Source: Psychrobacter jeotgali (GTDB taxonomy: Bacteria > Pseudomonadota > Gammaproteobacteria > Pseudomonadales > Moraxellaceae). From it: DNA of 64,000 nucleotides. Made by a program: the position numbers and the translations under genes. Under the pieces are notes generated by a model that saw nothing but the letters and a program-made list of their open reading frames with translations, was not told the origin of the DNA and searched no databases. Shown here piece after piece: positions 1-9,058 of this stretch. The stretch is from assembly GCF_904846315.1 (NCBI RefSeq), contig NZ_CAJHAF010000001.1, positions 1,550,001-1,614,000 of the forward strand. The letters run 5' to 3'. Within the stretch, counting starts at the first letter, position 1; each line of letters opens with the position of its first letter.

Positions 1-750
1 GCCCACATTTTTTCTACGGGGTTTATTGGGGTTGGCTAGATCTAAGATTCTGATCTTATCATTAATATCCATATCTTTACTATAAGCCAGACCTAGAGTA
101 TAGCCAGCCTCCGGCTCATATAATAGCGCAGTAGCAAAACCATCTTGATCACTATCATCATCAGATCCAAAGCTTTCATCAGCAGCGTACTGTAGCCTCA
201 ACTCTAAGGGTATATCTTGGTATTTAGGTGAAATCCATACTATAGAATTACTTTGCCGCGAATCATCAAGCATATTTAGTGCTCTAAGCTCATCTTCACT
301 TTTTAGCTTACTGTCTCCTAGATTATCGAGATAACCTTCGGTAACGATAGATTTATCCACTTCACCAAGTACGGATGAGTTACGGCCCACACGGATTTGA
401 CCAAACGTCTTATTATCTAGCCCTAAATAAGTATCTCGACTTTTAAAGGTTTTGTCATCACCATCAACACTAGTACCATATTCTAGTTTATAAATGACAT
501 CAGTATTTTCAGTCATAGCCTCAGAACCTCTAAGACCTATACGAGATCCATGCGAATTAAGCTCTATGGTATTCTCGTCATAGTTATCTAAAGCTTCGGT
601 GGTTTCATTGGGACCAAGACGGGTATTTATATCTGCTTGGGCATTAATATAATCAGCAGTAAGAAATATTTTACCATAAAATTTTGGAGCTGCTTGAGCA
701 GTAGATAGGGATAGCGCAGCAATAGCGGTGGCTAAGAGTAGTTTTTTCAT
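1..750 (-). CDS. Gram-negative porin, 3' part cut by the window edge
   Basis: The reading frame is open from the ATG at 748-750 down to base 1, giving 250 codons without a stop. The product starts with MKKLLLATAIAALS and a signal peptide ending near AQAAP, followed by the FYGKIFLTADY strand start seen in the two porins upstream of it. It shares with them the internal blocks SRIGLRGSEAMT, LEYG and FKSRDTYLGL, so it is an outer-membrane 16-strand general porin of the Porin_4 type. It would let small hydrophilic solutes diffuse through the outer membrane. The C-terminal third, including the terminal Phe, lies outside the window. It is the last of three tandem copies on this strand. Confidence 0.9.
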   Translation of the reverse strand, partial: MKKLLLATAIAALSLSTAQAAPKFYGKIFLTADYINAQADINTRLGPNETTEALDNYDENTIELNSHGSRIGLRGSEAMTENTDVIYKLEYGTSVDGDDKTFKSRDTYLGLDNKTFGQIRVGRNSSVLGEVDKSIVTEGYLDNLGDSKLKSEDELRALNMLDDSRQSNSIVWISPKYQDIPLELRLQYAADESFGSDDDSDQDGFATALLYEPEAGYTLGLAYSKDMDINDKIRILDLANPNKPRRKNVG

Positions 751-977
751 GGAGAGATCTCTATTTAGGACTTCAGCGATAGGCTGTGAAACTTAGCAAC
801 TAAAAATTATTAAGGTATATTTATTAAGGTATATATAGTCACTAGTGTCGGAAATTATCTTAGACGACATTTATCATCGAATTCGTAATTTACCTTCCAG
901 CCTATCACTTTTAAAATAGTTTGCAATACCCTTACTTGCATAGTTGATTTGAAATGCAATAAGTACAAAATCTAGTG

Positions 978-2093
978 CTAAAAAAGATACTCTAAACCGC
1001 CACCAACAGCGAAGACATCGATATCTGCTACTGATCTCGTAGGATCCATAGGACTGGTATAGTCGGCTGAGTTCTGGCCGATATAAGCATGAGCAATAAT
1101 GTTGTCTTTAAACTGGTATTCACCACCCAGTACAATCTGATCCGAATCATTATTACTGATACCATTTAGATTGTCTGTCTTATTGTACTGTAAATAGACC
1201 GTGGTGGGTTTAGCAAAGTTATTCAGTGCCATCTTACCGCTGACTATTAGACCTTTTTCTTTCTTAGAACCTCTAAAGTCATAATCAGCTTGCTGATAGA
1301 CAGCGCCTAAAGTTATAGGCGTGCCTAGGTCGATATATTTATCCAAATCGACAGTTAAAGTACCGCGAATAGCATCACCGCCATAACTGACTCTACCCTC
1401 AACATTATCGTCAGTGACAAAATCTAAAGTGTTGATACTACCACTAGCCTCGATATCTTTACTGTAAGCAAGGCCGGCAGTATAGGCTGCTTTAGCAAGC
1501 TTTATTGATGCTCCATAACCGTCTTCATTATTATCGAAACTCTCGCCAGCGACATATTGAACGACCAACTGTAAGTCGTTGTACTCAGGAGCAATCCATA
1601 ATGCCGAATTGTCTGAGCGTGTATAATCAAGCATATTTAGAGCAGCAGCACCTCCACTATCATTGAGGGTACGTTTACCTAAATTATCCCAGTAAGCTCT
1701 AGTAACCATAGGTTCGTACACATAGCTGAAGACCGAGGAGTTGCGACCAAAGCGAAACTCGCCATAGTCTTGATTGTTTAATCCTAAATAAGTATCACGA
1801 CTTTGAAAGGTTCTATCCTCGCCATCAATCTCAATGCCATACTCTAATCGATAAACGACATCAGTATTGGTCGTCATAGCCTCAGAGCCTCTCAAGCCTA
1901 TCCTAGAGAAGTTTGAATTGATCTGAAATGAGTCTTCATCAAAATCTTTAGTAGCATTGATACGCTGATCATAGTCTGCTTCACTATTGATATAATCCAT
2001 GGTCATAAAGGCTTTACCATAGATCTCTGGGGCAGCCTGAGCTGTTGTTACAAAGAGGCCTGCTATTATTGAGGCTAAAAGTCGTTTTCTCAT
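978..2093 (-). CDS. Gram-negative porin (second tandem copy)
   Basis: The product is 371 residues, an outer-membrane beta-barrel porin for passive diffusion of small solutes. A signal peptide (MRKRLLASIIAGLFVTTAQA) is followed by alternating hydrophobic residues typical of barrel strands, and the chain ends in GGGLEYLF with the terminal Phe expected for outer-membrane insertion. I chose the ATG at 2091-2093 because GGAGA lies six bases upstream; a GTG further upstream would put that ribosome site inside the gene. It is clearly paralogous to its two neighbours (shared SRIGLRGSEAMT, SRDTYLGL and IAHAYIGQNSADY). A 165-base gap with a terminator separates it from the upstream copy, so it probably has its own promoter. 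Substrate preference cannot be read from the sequence. Confidence 0.93.
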   Translation of the reverse strand: MRKRLLASIIAGLFVTTAQAAPEIYGKAFMTMDYINSEADYDQRINATKDFDEDSFQINSNFSRIGLRGSEAMTTNTDVVYRLEYGIEIDGEDRTFQSRDTYLGLNNQDYGEFRFGRNSSVFSYVYEPMVTRAYWDNLGKRTLNDSGGAAALNMLDYTRSDNSALWIAPEYNDLQLVVQYVAGESFDNNEDGYGASIKLAKAAYTAGLAYSKDIEASGSINTLDFVTDDNVEGRVSYGGDAIRGTLTVDLDKYIDLGTPITLGAVYQQADYDFRGSKKEKGLIVSGKMALNNFAKPTTVYLQYNKTDNLNGISNNDSDQIVLGGEYQFKDNIIAHAYIGQNSADYTSPMDPTRSVADIDVFAVGGGLEYLF

Positions 2094-2206
2094 CAAGGTC
2101 TCCACTTTATATTTTTAAAGATAAGCAGTTCTAATAATCTGCAAATTAATACCTTATCGTTATAAGCTACGATAAAAGCTATAAGACTAGTCAAAATCAA
2201 CATAAT

Positions 2207-2238
2207 AAAAAACTCATCCCGAAGGATGAGTCTTTTTT
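2207..2238 (-). terminator. Rho-independent terminator of the third porin
   Basis: An 8-bp perfect stem (2212-2219 with 2224-2231, ACTCATCC) around a CGAA tetraloop is followed on the minus strand by a T-rich tract. It lies about 20 bases after the stop of the porin at 2259-3341. Confidence 0.9.
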
Positions 2239-2258
2239 AGAGCTGTATTAGCTTTGGA

Positions 2259-3341
2259 TTAGAATATGTATTCTAGACCGCCACCAACAGCAAACAAGTC
2301 GGCATCATAACTACGATAAACGCCACTGCTGTCAAGATAACGAGCAACACTATCGGCTGAGTTTTGACCGATATAAGCATGAGCAATCATGTTGTCTTTA
2401 TACTTGTACTTACCACCCAAGACGATTTGGTCTGAATCAGCACCACTGAAGCCACTTAGGTTATCAGTTTTGTTGTACTGTAAGTAAACAGAAGCTGGGC
2501 GAGCAAAATTAGTTAGACCCATCTCAGCACTAACCACTAAACCTTTCTCTTTTTTAGAGTCGTAAAGGTAGCCAGCTTCGTGATCATAATCAGCTTCCTG
2601 ATATAGCACACCCAAAGTTACTGGATAAGCAACGTAATTACCTAGATCAACACTAGCAGTACCACGGATGATATCACCGCCCGTTCCGATACTCATGTCT
2701 TTATCATAACCGATACCCGCAGTAAAACCGGTACCTTGGTCAAACATTAATGAAGCACCAAAACCATTGTCACTATTTTCAAAGCTTTCATCAGCACCAT
2801 ACATAAGCGCAAGCTGTAATGGTAGGTCGTTATATTTTGGTGCAATCCAAACGATTGAGTTATCAATACGAGTGCCATCCGTTAAGTTACGGCTTGAAAC
2901 GATGTCATTCTCACTAAGAGTGTTAGCGCCTAAATTATCCCAGTAACCTTCGTTGATTGCGACGTTATTGATATAGTCAATAACAGCGAAGTTACGACCA
3001 GCACGGAACTGACCAAAGTCTTTATTAGCAAGACCTAGATAGGTATCACGGCTTTTAAAAGTTCTATCATCACCATCAACACGAATACCATATTCTAACT
3101 GATAAATCACATCAGTATTAGCAGTCATGGCCTCAGAACCTTTTAAGCCGATACGTGAAGCATTTGAGTTAATCTCTACGGTGCTATTGTCTTCTTTTAC
3201 AACATTAGTTCCATCAAAGACGTAAGCTTCTTTATCGACATAATCAGCAGTAACGAATGCTTTACCATAGACAGTCGGTGCCGCTTGCGCTGCAGATACA
3301 GATAGAGCAGCGATTGCTGTAGCTAAAAGTAGTTTTTTCAT
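2259..3341 (-). CDS. Gram-negative porin (first tandem copy)
   Basis: The product is a 360-residue outer-membrane porin. The signal peptide MKKLLLATAIAALSVSAAQA is nearly identical to that of the copy at 1-750, and the mature part carries the shared blocks SRIGLKGSEAMT, LEYGIRVDGDDRTFKSRDTYLGL and IAHAYIGQNSAD, ending in GGGLEYIF. The ATG at 3339-3341 is preceded by GGAGA at a good distance; the longer GTG start overlaps that site and is unlikely. It heads the tandem array and has a 541-base gap in front of it, where the promoter must lie, and a strong terminator behind it. The three copies differ mostly in the loops, as expected after duplication and divergence. Confidence 0.93.
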   Translation of the reverse strand: MKKLLLATAIAALSVSAAQAAPTVYGKAFVTADYVDKEAYVFDGTNVVKEDNSTVEINSNASRIGLKGSEAMTANTDVIYQLEYGIRVDGDDRTFKSRDTYLGLANKDFGQFRAGRNFAVIDYINNVAINEGYWDNLGANTLSENDIVSSRNLTDGTRIDNSIVWIAPKYNDLPLQLALMYGADESFENSDNGFGASLMFDQGTGFTAGIGYDKDMSIGTGGDIIRGTASVDLGNYVAYPVTLGVLYQEADYDHEAGYLYDSKKEKGLVVSAEMGLTNFARPASVYLQYNKTDNLSGFSGADSDQIVLGGKYKYKDNMIAHAYIGQNSADSVARYLDSSGVYRSYDADLFAVGGGLEYIF

Positions 3342-3753
3342 GGGTATCTCCACTTTACAATTTTAGTAATGAGCGAGCTATTATTAGCGAGTGCTCAAAA
3401 TGGTATCGTCACAAATCCTCAAAGATATAATGTGTAACTGGCTACCGAAATCAGTCAGAAACAAGCGTGGCGAAGTGCTATTACTGTAAGAAGAAAAAAC
3501 CAAAAATTACACGGTTGTAACTATGAAAGCACGTCTCAATGTAACTACTATGTAAACTTGGGTCTTTAACACTCTAGTGTGTAACATCCGTTACCAAACT
3601 CATACTTCAGCTATAAGCATAACAACTCTGACATAATTTGCAACATCTTTTTTAACTTTTGTTAATAGTTTTTTATAAAAGATTGCTAAAACTTCTGTTA
3701 TTAGCTGATATCAAAGCGTTTATTAGTAGTTATCAACAATATATATTTTCCAT
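3342..3753. other. Long AT-rich leader/promoter region of the porin array
   Basis: There is no convincing ORF in this stretch. It lies directly upstream of the first porin on the minus strand, so the promoter and any 5' regulatory element of that porin should be here. I found no repeat or protein-binding box I would defend. Confidence 0.5.
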
Positions 3754-3790
3754 AGAAAAACCTTCACCTGCCAAAACAGATGAAGGTCTT
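3754..3790 (-). terminator. Terminator of glcB
   Basis: On the minus strand ACCTTCATCTG pairs with AGGTGAAGGT across a short TTTTGGC loop (one mismatch), and a T run follows. It stands about 95 bases after the glcB stop. Confidence 0.85.
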
Positions 3791-3882
3791 ATCAAAAATA
3801 GCTCAAAGAGAAGATAGTTATCAAATAGAACTGATAATCTATCGGGTCATAAAAGCCTAATTACTAAGTCCTAATTACTAAG

Positions 3883-6081
3883 TTATGCACTAGACTTTAG
3901 ATCACGACGTGCTTGATGCAATAACGGCTCAGTATAGCCACTTGGCTGCTCACGACCTTTGAATACTAAATCACAAGCGGCTTTAAAGGCATAAGAGTTA
4001 TCAAAGTCGGTCGCCATAGGCTGATAAGCAGGATCATTGGCGTTTTGCTCATCAACAACTTTTGCCATACGCTTCATCGCCTCCATCACCTGCTCTTCGC
4101 TGACGACGTTGTGATGTAGCCAGTTAGCAATATGCTGACTAGAGATACGTAGGGTGGCACGGTCTTCCATCAAGCCGACATCATTGATATCAGGAACTTT
4201 AGAACAGCCTACTCCTTGGTTGACCCAGCGTACGACGTAACCTAGGATACCTTGAGCGTTGTTTTCAAGCTCGTTCTGCTTTTCTTCGTCAGTCCAGTTG
4301 GTATCCTTGGCTAGCGGTATGGTCAAGATATCGTCGACACTAGGACGAGTACGTGACTTGAGGCTATCCTGCACATCAGAGACATTGACTTGGTGGTAAT
4401 GCATGCTATGCAAAGTGGCACCAGTAGGCGAAGGAACCCATGCGGTACTAGCTCCAGCTTGTGGATGCGCCGCTTTGGTATCCATCATCTCTTTCATCTC
4501 ATCAGGCTTGGCCCACATGCCTTTACCAATCTGAGCACGTCCTTGTAGGCCAGTTTCAAGACCGATATCGACGTTCCACTGCTCATACGCAGGCTGCCAA
4601 GTTTGCGACTTCATATCGCCTTTACGTACGAAAGGACCCGCATTCATACTGGTATGCATCTCATCGCCTGTACGATCTAAGAAGCCGGTATTAATAAAGA
4701 TAACGCGTTCTTTTGCTTGGCGGATGGCTTCTTTAAGGTTGACCGTCATACGACGCTCTTCATCCATCACACCTATCTTTAGGCTATTACGTGGCAGACC
4801 TAATAAATCTTCTGAAGCATCAAATAAGTCATTGGCCATTTTAACTTCATCTGGGCTATGCATTTTAGGCTTAACGATATACATAGAGCCTTTGCGCGAG
4901 TTCGACAGCTCGTTTTTACCTTTGATATCATTAATAGATAATAGTGGCGTGATTAGCGCATCCATAATACCTTCAAAGATCTCTTCTTGACCTTCTCCTA
5001 AATCGACCAAAATAGCAGGGTTCTGCATCAAGTGTCCGACGTTACGGATAAGTAATAGTGAGCGACCTGGAAGCACTAATTTGCCGCCATCTGGCGTAGT
5101 GTATTCACGATCTGGATTTAGCTTACGAGTACGGGTCTTACCGCCTTTCTCAAAAGTCTCTTCCAAATCACCATTCATCAGGCCAAACCAGTTGCGATAG
5201 ACTTCTACCTTTTCTTCTGCATCAACCGCAGCGATAGAGTCCTCAGAATCTTGAATAGCCGTCACCGCCGACTCGAGCAGTACATCTTTGATACCAGCAG
5301 GATCGTCTTTACCGATCGGATTACTGCTATCGATTTGAATCTCGGCATGTAGTTTATTATTTTTTAATAAAATACCGGTTGGGCTATCGGCATCACCAAC
5401 ATAACCAACAAACTTGCTAGGGTCTTGTAGTTGGGTACTGTTATCTCCTTGAGCGATTACTAGCTTACCATCCGCTACCTTGAAGCCGGTTACTTCTGTA
5501 TAAGAACCTGATTCTAAAGCAAAGTTATCATCCAAGAACTGCTTGGCATAAGCGACTACCGCCGCACCGCGAGTAGGATTATAACCGCCTTTGTTTTCTT
5601 GACCGTTTTCCTCACTGATGACATCGGTACCGTATAGAGCATCGTATAAGCTGCCCCAACGTGCGTTGGTAGCGTTTAGCGCATAACGAGCGTTACGTAC
5701 GGGCACCACCAACTGTGGCCCTGCGATATGAGCAATTTCGTCATCAACATTTTCAGTTGTTACGGTAAAATCTTCGCCTTCTGGCAATAAATAATCAATA
5801 TCTTGTAAAAACTTTTTATAAGCTGGAAAATCTATCTCACCATTTTTGGCAGGGTTGTCCAAATGCCACTGATCTATTTTTGCTTGAATATCATCACGAG
5901 TCGCTAACAGCTCTTTGTTACGCGGCGTAAATGTCTGGACTACCTTTTCAAAACCTGACCAATAACTGTCCGAATCAATATCAACTCTAGGCAGTACTTC
6001 ATTTTCGATGAAGTCATATAATTGTTGGTCTATTGCAAGAATTCCTTTTTGGATACGATTAGCATGAGAAGCCTGACTCAT
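3883..6081 (-). CDS. glcB: Malate synthase G
   Basis: The enzyme condenses glyoxylate with acetyl-CoA to give malate in the cytoplasm. The 732-residue length fits the G isoform (about 720) rather than the shorter A isoform. Recognisable family blocks include [18 protein letters not shown] near residue 340 and [20 protein letters not shown] with the following [11 protein letters not shown] near residues 625-660. The start ATG has AAGGAC a short distance upstream. It is a single-gene unit with its own terminator. No isocitrate lyase or glycolate oxidase gene is next to it, but the window encodes a purine pathway (46-53 kb) whose end product is glyoxylate, a plausible substrate source. A large hairpin sits in its leader (6113-6172). 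Confidence 0.97.
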   Translation of the reverse strand: MSQASHANRIQKGILAIDQQLYDFIENEVLPRVDIDSDSYWSGFEKVVQTFTPRNKELLATRDDIQAKIDQWHLDNPAKNGEIDFPAYKKFLQDIDYLLPEGEDFTVTTENVDDEIAHIAGPQLVVPVRNARYALNATNARWGSLYDALYGTDVISEENGQENKGGYNPTRGAAVVAYAKQFLDDNFALESGSYTEVTGFKVADGKLVIAQGDNSTQLQDPSKFVGYVGDADSPTGILLKNNKLHAEIQIDSSNPIGKDDPAGIKDVLLESAVTAIQDSEDSIAAVDAEEKVEVYRNWFGLMNGDLEETFEKGGKTRTRKLNPDREYTTPDGGKLVLPGRSLLLIRNVGHLMQNPAILVDLGEGQEEIFEGIMDALITPLLSINDIKGKNELSNSRKGSMYIVKPKMHSPDEVKMANDLFDASEDLLGLPRNSLKIGVMDEERRMTVNLKEAIRQAKERVIFINTGFLDRTGDEMHTSMNAGPFVRKGDMKSQTWQPAYEQWNVDIGLETGLQGRAQIGKGMWAKPDEMKEMMDTKAAHPQAGASTAWVPSPTGATLHSMHYHQVNVSDVQDSLKSRTRPSVDDILTIPLAKDTNWTDEEKQNELENNAQGILGYVVRWVNQGVGCSKVPDINDVGLMEDRATLRISSQHIANWLHHNVVSEEQVMEAMKRMAKVVDEQNANDPAYQPMATDFDNSYAFKAACDLVFKGREQPSGYTEPLLHQARRDLKSSA

Positions 6082-6112
6082 ATTGTTGTCCTTATATGTT
6101 ATGGGTGGGAGG

Positions 6113-6172
6113 GTTATTTGATAGTAAGATAAATTGCCCTAAAAGCAAAATATTATCCTACTATCAAATAAC
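6113..6172 (-). repeat. 60-base inverted repeat in the glcB leader
   Basis: The left arm (6113-6132) and right arm (6153-6172) are complementary at 19 of 20 positions, separated by a 20-base loop. The repeat starts about 32 bases upstream of the glcB ATG and there is no T run after it, so it is not an ordinary terminator. It may be an operator for a dimeric regulator or an RNA hairpin in the leader. Confidence 0.75.
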
Positions 6173-6454
6173 GAAATAAACAAGGATAAGGTATTTAGTA
6201 TATAAATATTGGCATTATATACAAATGATGTTCTATAGCCTGACTGCCTTAGGTAGCTTTTTAATATTGGTTATACAAGTAGACTTAAGAGTAAACTTAA
6301 ACTGTAAGCAATCATTTCAGAGAGGTTTTAGCGGTTTGCCAGCCAGTTTGCCATTATTTAATAGCGCTCAGTTAGTAGGTATATTTACTGTTATAATCTA
6401 TAAATGAAATAACCGTTTATAGATAACCACCTCTTGATACAGCTTGATTAAACT
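6173..6454. other. Divergent promoter region between glcB and miaE
   Basis: The spacer must hold the start of miaE and probably of glcB. A 60-codon plus-strand ORF at 6225-6407 has no ribosome site and no recognisable domain, and I do not call it a gene. Confidence 0.5.
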
Positions 6455-7231
6455 ATGAATACCAACGAAAACCCTTCTATTAGTAACAAAAGTAATAACC
6501 GCTCAAATATCAACTCTGATGATTATAATAACTATAGCTTAAGCGTAGGAAATAGCACTGATGACCTAAGCGATGACAGTAATAATGACAGCACCGATAT
6601 TAATCAGCTAAAGACGCCTATAAAGGTGGATTTGTCAGCTGTCTATGATTTTTTAGGTGGCAGAACTTCGCAAGCTTGGGTCAAGGCGGCCATTGATAAT
6701 CTGCCCCTCATCATCCAAGATCATGCTAATTGTGAGAAAAAAGCGGCTGGAACCGCTATGAACCTCCTATTTCGTTATGAGTTCTCTTATGAGCTTCAGC
6801 GTAAATTAGCACAATTGATCCGTGAAGAGATGCTCCACTACGAGCAGGTTTTAGGCATCATGCATGAGCGCGGGCAGCAATGGGAATATCTAAGTGCAGG
6901 CCGTTATGCTAAGGGTATGCTTAAACATAAACGCACTTACGAGCCGGCAGCCATGGTTGATGTATTGATCATTGGCGCCTTTATTGAAGCGCGCTCCTGT
7001 GAGCGTTTTGCGGCGCTGGCGACAGCTATGGATGACGAGCGTTTGGCTAAATATTATCGTTATTTACTTAAGTCTGAAAGCCGTCATTTTGAGGATTACC
7101 TAGCATTAGCACAGTCTTTATCTACAGATAATATTGATGAGCGGGTGGCTTTTTTTAAACAAGTAGAGAGTGAGCTTATAACCCGTCCTGACCCTGAGCT
7201 GCGCTTTCATAGTGGCGAGCCTGCGGCTTAA
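6455..7231 (+). CDS. miaE: tRNA-(ms2io6A37) hydroxylase
   Basis: MiaE is a ferritin-like di-iron monooxygenase that hydroxylates the isopentenyl side chain of ms2i6A at position 37 of tRNAs reading U-starting codons. The core from about residue 60 has the expected two ExxH iron motifs, EEMLH (in REEMLHYEQVLGIMHERG) and ESRH (in SESRHFEDYLALA), plus GAFIEARSCERFAALA. The 258-residue length is close to the family norm, but the first 50 residues are a low-complexity Asn/Ser/Asp-rich stretch not needed for the fold. It is transcribed alone and ends at a bidirectional terminator. A start nearer residue 60 would still give a complete enzyme core, so the N-terminus is the only uncertain part. Confidence 0.93.
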   Translation: MNTNENPSISNKSNNRSNINSDDYNNYSLSVGNSTDDLSDDSNNDSTDINQLKTPIKVDLSAVYDFLGGRTSQAWVKAAIDNLPLIIQDHANCEKKAAGTAMNLLFRYEFSYELQRKLAQLIREEMLHYEQVLGIMHERGQQWEYLSAGRYAKGMLKHKRTYEPAAMVDVLIIGAFIEARSCERFAALATAMDDERLAKYYRYLLKSESRHFEDYLALAQSLSTDNIDERVAFFKQVESELITRPDPELRFHSGEPAA

Positions 7232-7261
7232 TTTTTTTCCAACTAATGGTTTAAAAGCCAT

Positions 7262-7295
7262 AAAAAAAGCAATGGCCATTTGCCATTGCTTTATC
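7262..7295. terminator. Bidirectional terminator between miaE and a small gene
   Basis: The stem GCAATGGC (7269-7276) pairs with GCCATTGC (7282-7289), flanked by A and T tracts. The longer T run is on the minus strand, so it serves the gene at 7354-7560 best and miaE less strongly. Confidence 0.85.
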
Positions 7296-7353
7296 ATTTC
7301 TAGCTACTGTTATGTATTATAAACCTATCGTTAATAGATGCTGCTTTGGTTTT

Positions 7354-7560
7354 TTACTTTTTATTCTCAGTCAGGTCAGTATCATACTGCTTAACATTTT
7401 TTGCTACATTATGGATATCATGATCAGCAGTCGCTTTCTCAGCAGCAGCTGGATTTACCTTTTGTAGCGCATCATCAGGAACGATACCTTCGTTATCACC
7501 CGCATCTTTTAACTCATAATCCTTATTTTTATCTGGATTGATATCCTTTGATGTACTCAT
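7354..7560 (-). CDS. Small charged, probably disordered protein (68 aa)
   Basis: I do not recognise a named family. The product is very rich in Asp, Lys, Asn, Ala and Glu, has no Cys or Trp, no hydrophobic core, no signal peptide and no membrane segment, so it is likely intrinsically disordered. The ATG has AGGAA at good spacing and a terminator follows the stop, which supports a real gene. It is the last of four similar small genes on this strand, each with its own leader. The composition resembles hydrophilins, which in relatives such as Acinetobacter are linked to desiccation tolerance; that role here is inference only. Confidence 0.75.
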   Translation of the reverse strand: MSTSKDINPDKNKDYELKDAGDNEGIVPDDALQKVNPAAAEKATADHDIHNVAKNVKQYDTDLTENKK

Positions 7561-7667
7561 GGCTATTCCTTTTTATAATTATAGGTTTATAGTTATACGT
7601 TTATGGTCATAAAATTTATGATGGGATAAAGTCCATAAAAGTCTACGCTATGTTCTCAGACTGTGTA

Positions 7668-8054
7668 TTAATCTGGATCTTTTTCATCAGGGTTCAATAT
7701 ACGTGACTGTGCATTATCCACACTGGCATAACGATTCATATCCGTAATTTCTTCGCTTTTTTCACCCTCACTCCCCATTGTATCCTCGTTGATATTACCA
7801 TCAAAAGGCGAGCTACCTTGTTGGTCACGGCGATCGGGTTGACGTGCTGGGTTATCGTCGTCGTTAACATGCTGGGTTTCTACAATATCTTCTTCAAAAG
7901 TATCCGTTCCCTTGTTAATTGTAGTGTTATCTTCAATATCTTCATGATTTGCACGATTATCAGCTACTTTTACATTTGCTGTCTCTGCCCGAGCTGCTGT
8001 TTCAGTAGTGTCAGTGATTGGGGTTTTCGTTAGAGCAGGATCCTTGGTTTCCAT
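7668..8054 (-). CDS. Small acidic, probably disordered protein (128 aa)
   Basis: I cannot assign a function. The chain is dominated by Asp, Glu, Thr, Asn and Ala, lacks Cys and Trp, and has almost no clusters of large hydrophobic residues. It therefore looks disordered along its whole length, and strongly acidic in the second half (DDDNPARQPDRRDQ, SEGEKSEEITD, NPDEKDPD). I start at METKDPAL because GGAG stands six bases before that ATG; the ATG four codons earlier would include the ribosome site in the gene. It is the longest member of the four-gene group. A charged phase-separating, DNA-mimic or protective role is possible; nothing in the sequence decides. Confidence 0.75.
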   Translation of the reverse strand: METKDPALTKTPITDTTETAARAETANVKVADNRANHEDIEDNTTINKGTDTFEEDIVETQHVNDDDNPARQPDRRDQQGSSPFDGNINEDTMGSEGEKSEEITDMNRYASVDNAQSRILNPDEKDPD

Positions 8055-8229
8055 ATCTTTCTCCATATATATAAAAGGTTATTAGAACGATTGGCGCTGG
8101 ATAGTTAGTGGCGCTCTTAGATGAGAAAAGACCATTAAATGCAAAGCTAATCAACTTCTCAGCAAATGGTGGCTGCTTATTATTGTTGTAATTAAAGTAA
8201 GGTTACAGAGCTAAGCATTTTGAGCTAAA

Positions 8230-8490
8230 TTATAAGTCATCTCGGCCCAAGTTATCAGCCGTTAAATCTCCGACATTCTTACCACCAGCAGGTAAATCTT
8301 CTTCTTTTCTCGGGTCAGAATACACTTCATCAGTCTCTTGGGAGTCTTGTATAGGACCGTCTATCTCTGGGTCGTATTTGCGCCCTTCATAACTGTCTCT
8401 TGGGTTTTCTGGTTTTGTTGAAGCTGGGTCATTAACCACTACTTTTTCTTCAGTAGGATCATTATTAACCACTTTATTATTATTGGTCAT
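8230..8490 (-). CDS. Small acidic, probably disordered protein (86 aa)
   Basis: There is no family I recognise. The N-terminus has a short internal repeat (VVNNDPTEEK followed by VVVNDPASTK). The middle is rich in Pro, Asp and Glu (YDPEIDGPIQDSQETDE), and Cys and Trp are absent. No signal or membrane segment is visible. GAGGG lies eight bases before the ATG. The genes on either side belong to the same compositional class, and the 175-base gap to the next gene leaves room for a separate promoter. The reading frame on the opposite strand here is a poor candidate with no ribosome site. Confidence 0.75.
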   Translation of the reverse strand: MTNNNKVVNNDPTEEKVVVNDPASTKPENPRDSYEGRKYDPEIDGPIQDSQETDEVYSDPRKEEDLPAGGKNVGDLTADNLGRDDL

Positions 8491-8614
8491 GGCATATCCC
8501 TCGCATGCATTGGTTATAGTAGTTTGTTTATAGTAGTAAGGCTTTATGATAGTTGGTATACATAATAAGGAGAAAAACTTGATAAATGATGCTTTTAACC
8601 TTACTTATAAACTC

Positions 8615-8803
8615 TTACTTATCAGTACGTACTTGTTGGTTTATAAAGGAAGTTTCTTGCTCTTCAGTCAAGTTTTCTGGCTCATTCGTTGCCTTTTCAT
8701 CCTTCAAGTTACCATTCAAATTCTTTTCAATTTGCTCGACATTAGCCTTTTCAGCCGCTTCTCTTACATCCGATTTATCAGTGTGATTATTATCAGTAGT
8801 CAT
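8615..8803 (-). CDS. Small charged, probably disordered protein (62 aa)
   Basis: Function is unknown. The product is rich in Glu, Asn, Lys and Thr (VREAAEKANVEQIEKNLNG, NLTEEQETS) and has no Cys or Trp. The central part could form an amphipathic helix, but there is no hydrophobic core. AGGAG at seven bases before the ATG is a strong ribosome site and decides the start. It is the first of the four-gene group on the minus strand. A CTATAGCTATACC stretch lies just upstream in the leader and could be a -10 element, possibly for a stress sigma factor. Confidence 0.72.
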   Translation of the reverse strand: MTTDNNHTDKSDVREAAEKANVEQIEKNLNGNLKDEKATNEPENLTEEQETSFINQQVRTDK

Positions 8804-9058
8804 TACCTATCTCCTATCTTATTTATATTTTGGTATAGCTATAGCATAAACGGCACATACTGATCGATTGAAACGCCTATAGCAGCTATAACCATTTCAA
8901 TCTCAATGTTCCATCTAACTGGTTTAACTTGACTTAAGTATAGATAAGAAATTTACCTATACGCCAGTGCACTGCCGTATCAATATGTGAATAATTGTGA
9001 GCTTAAAAGGCAGTTTGTAACCAGTGCTCAGATAGAATCGGTGCAAATTTGATAGCAT

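Noticed and set aside
6225..6407. 60-codon plus-strand ORF in the glcB-miaE spacer
   Set aside because: It has no ribosome site, low complexity and no recognised domain; it overlaps the probable miaE promoter region.
8546..8863. Hydrophobic 105-codon plus-strand ORF opposite the small acidic gene at 8615-8803
   Set aside because: The minus-strand gene has a strong ribosome site and fits its neighbours; the plus-strand frame is its mirror image.
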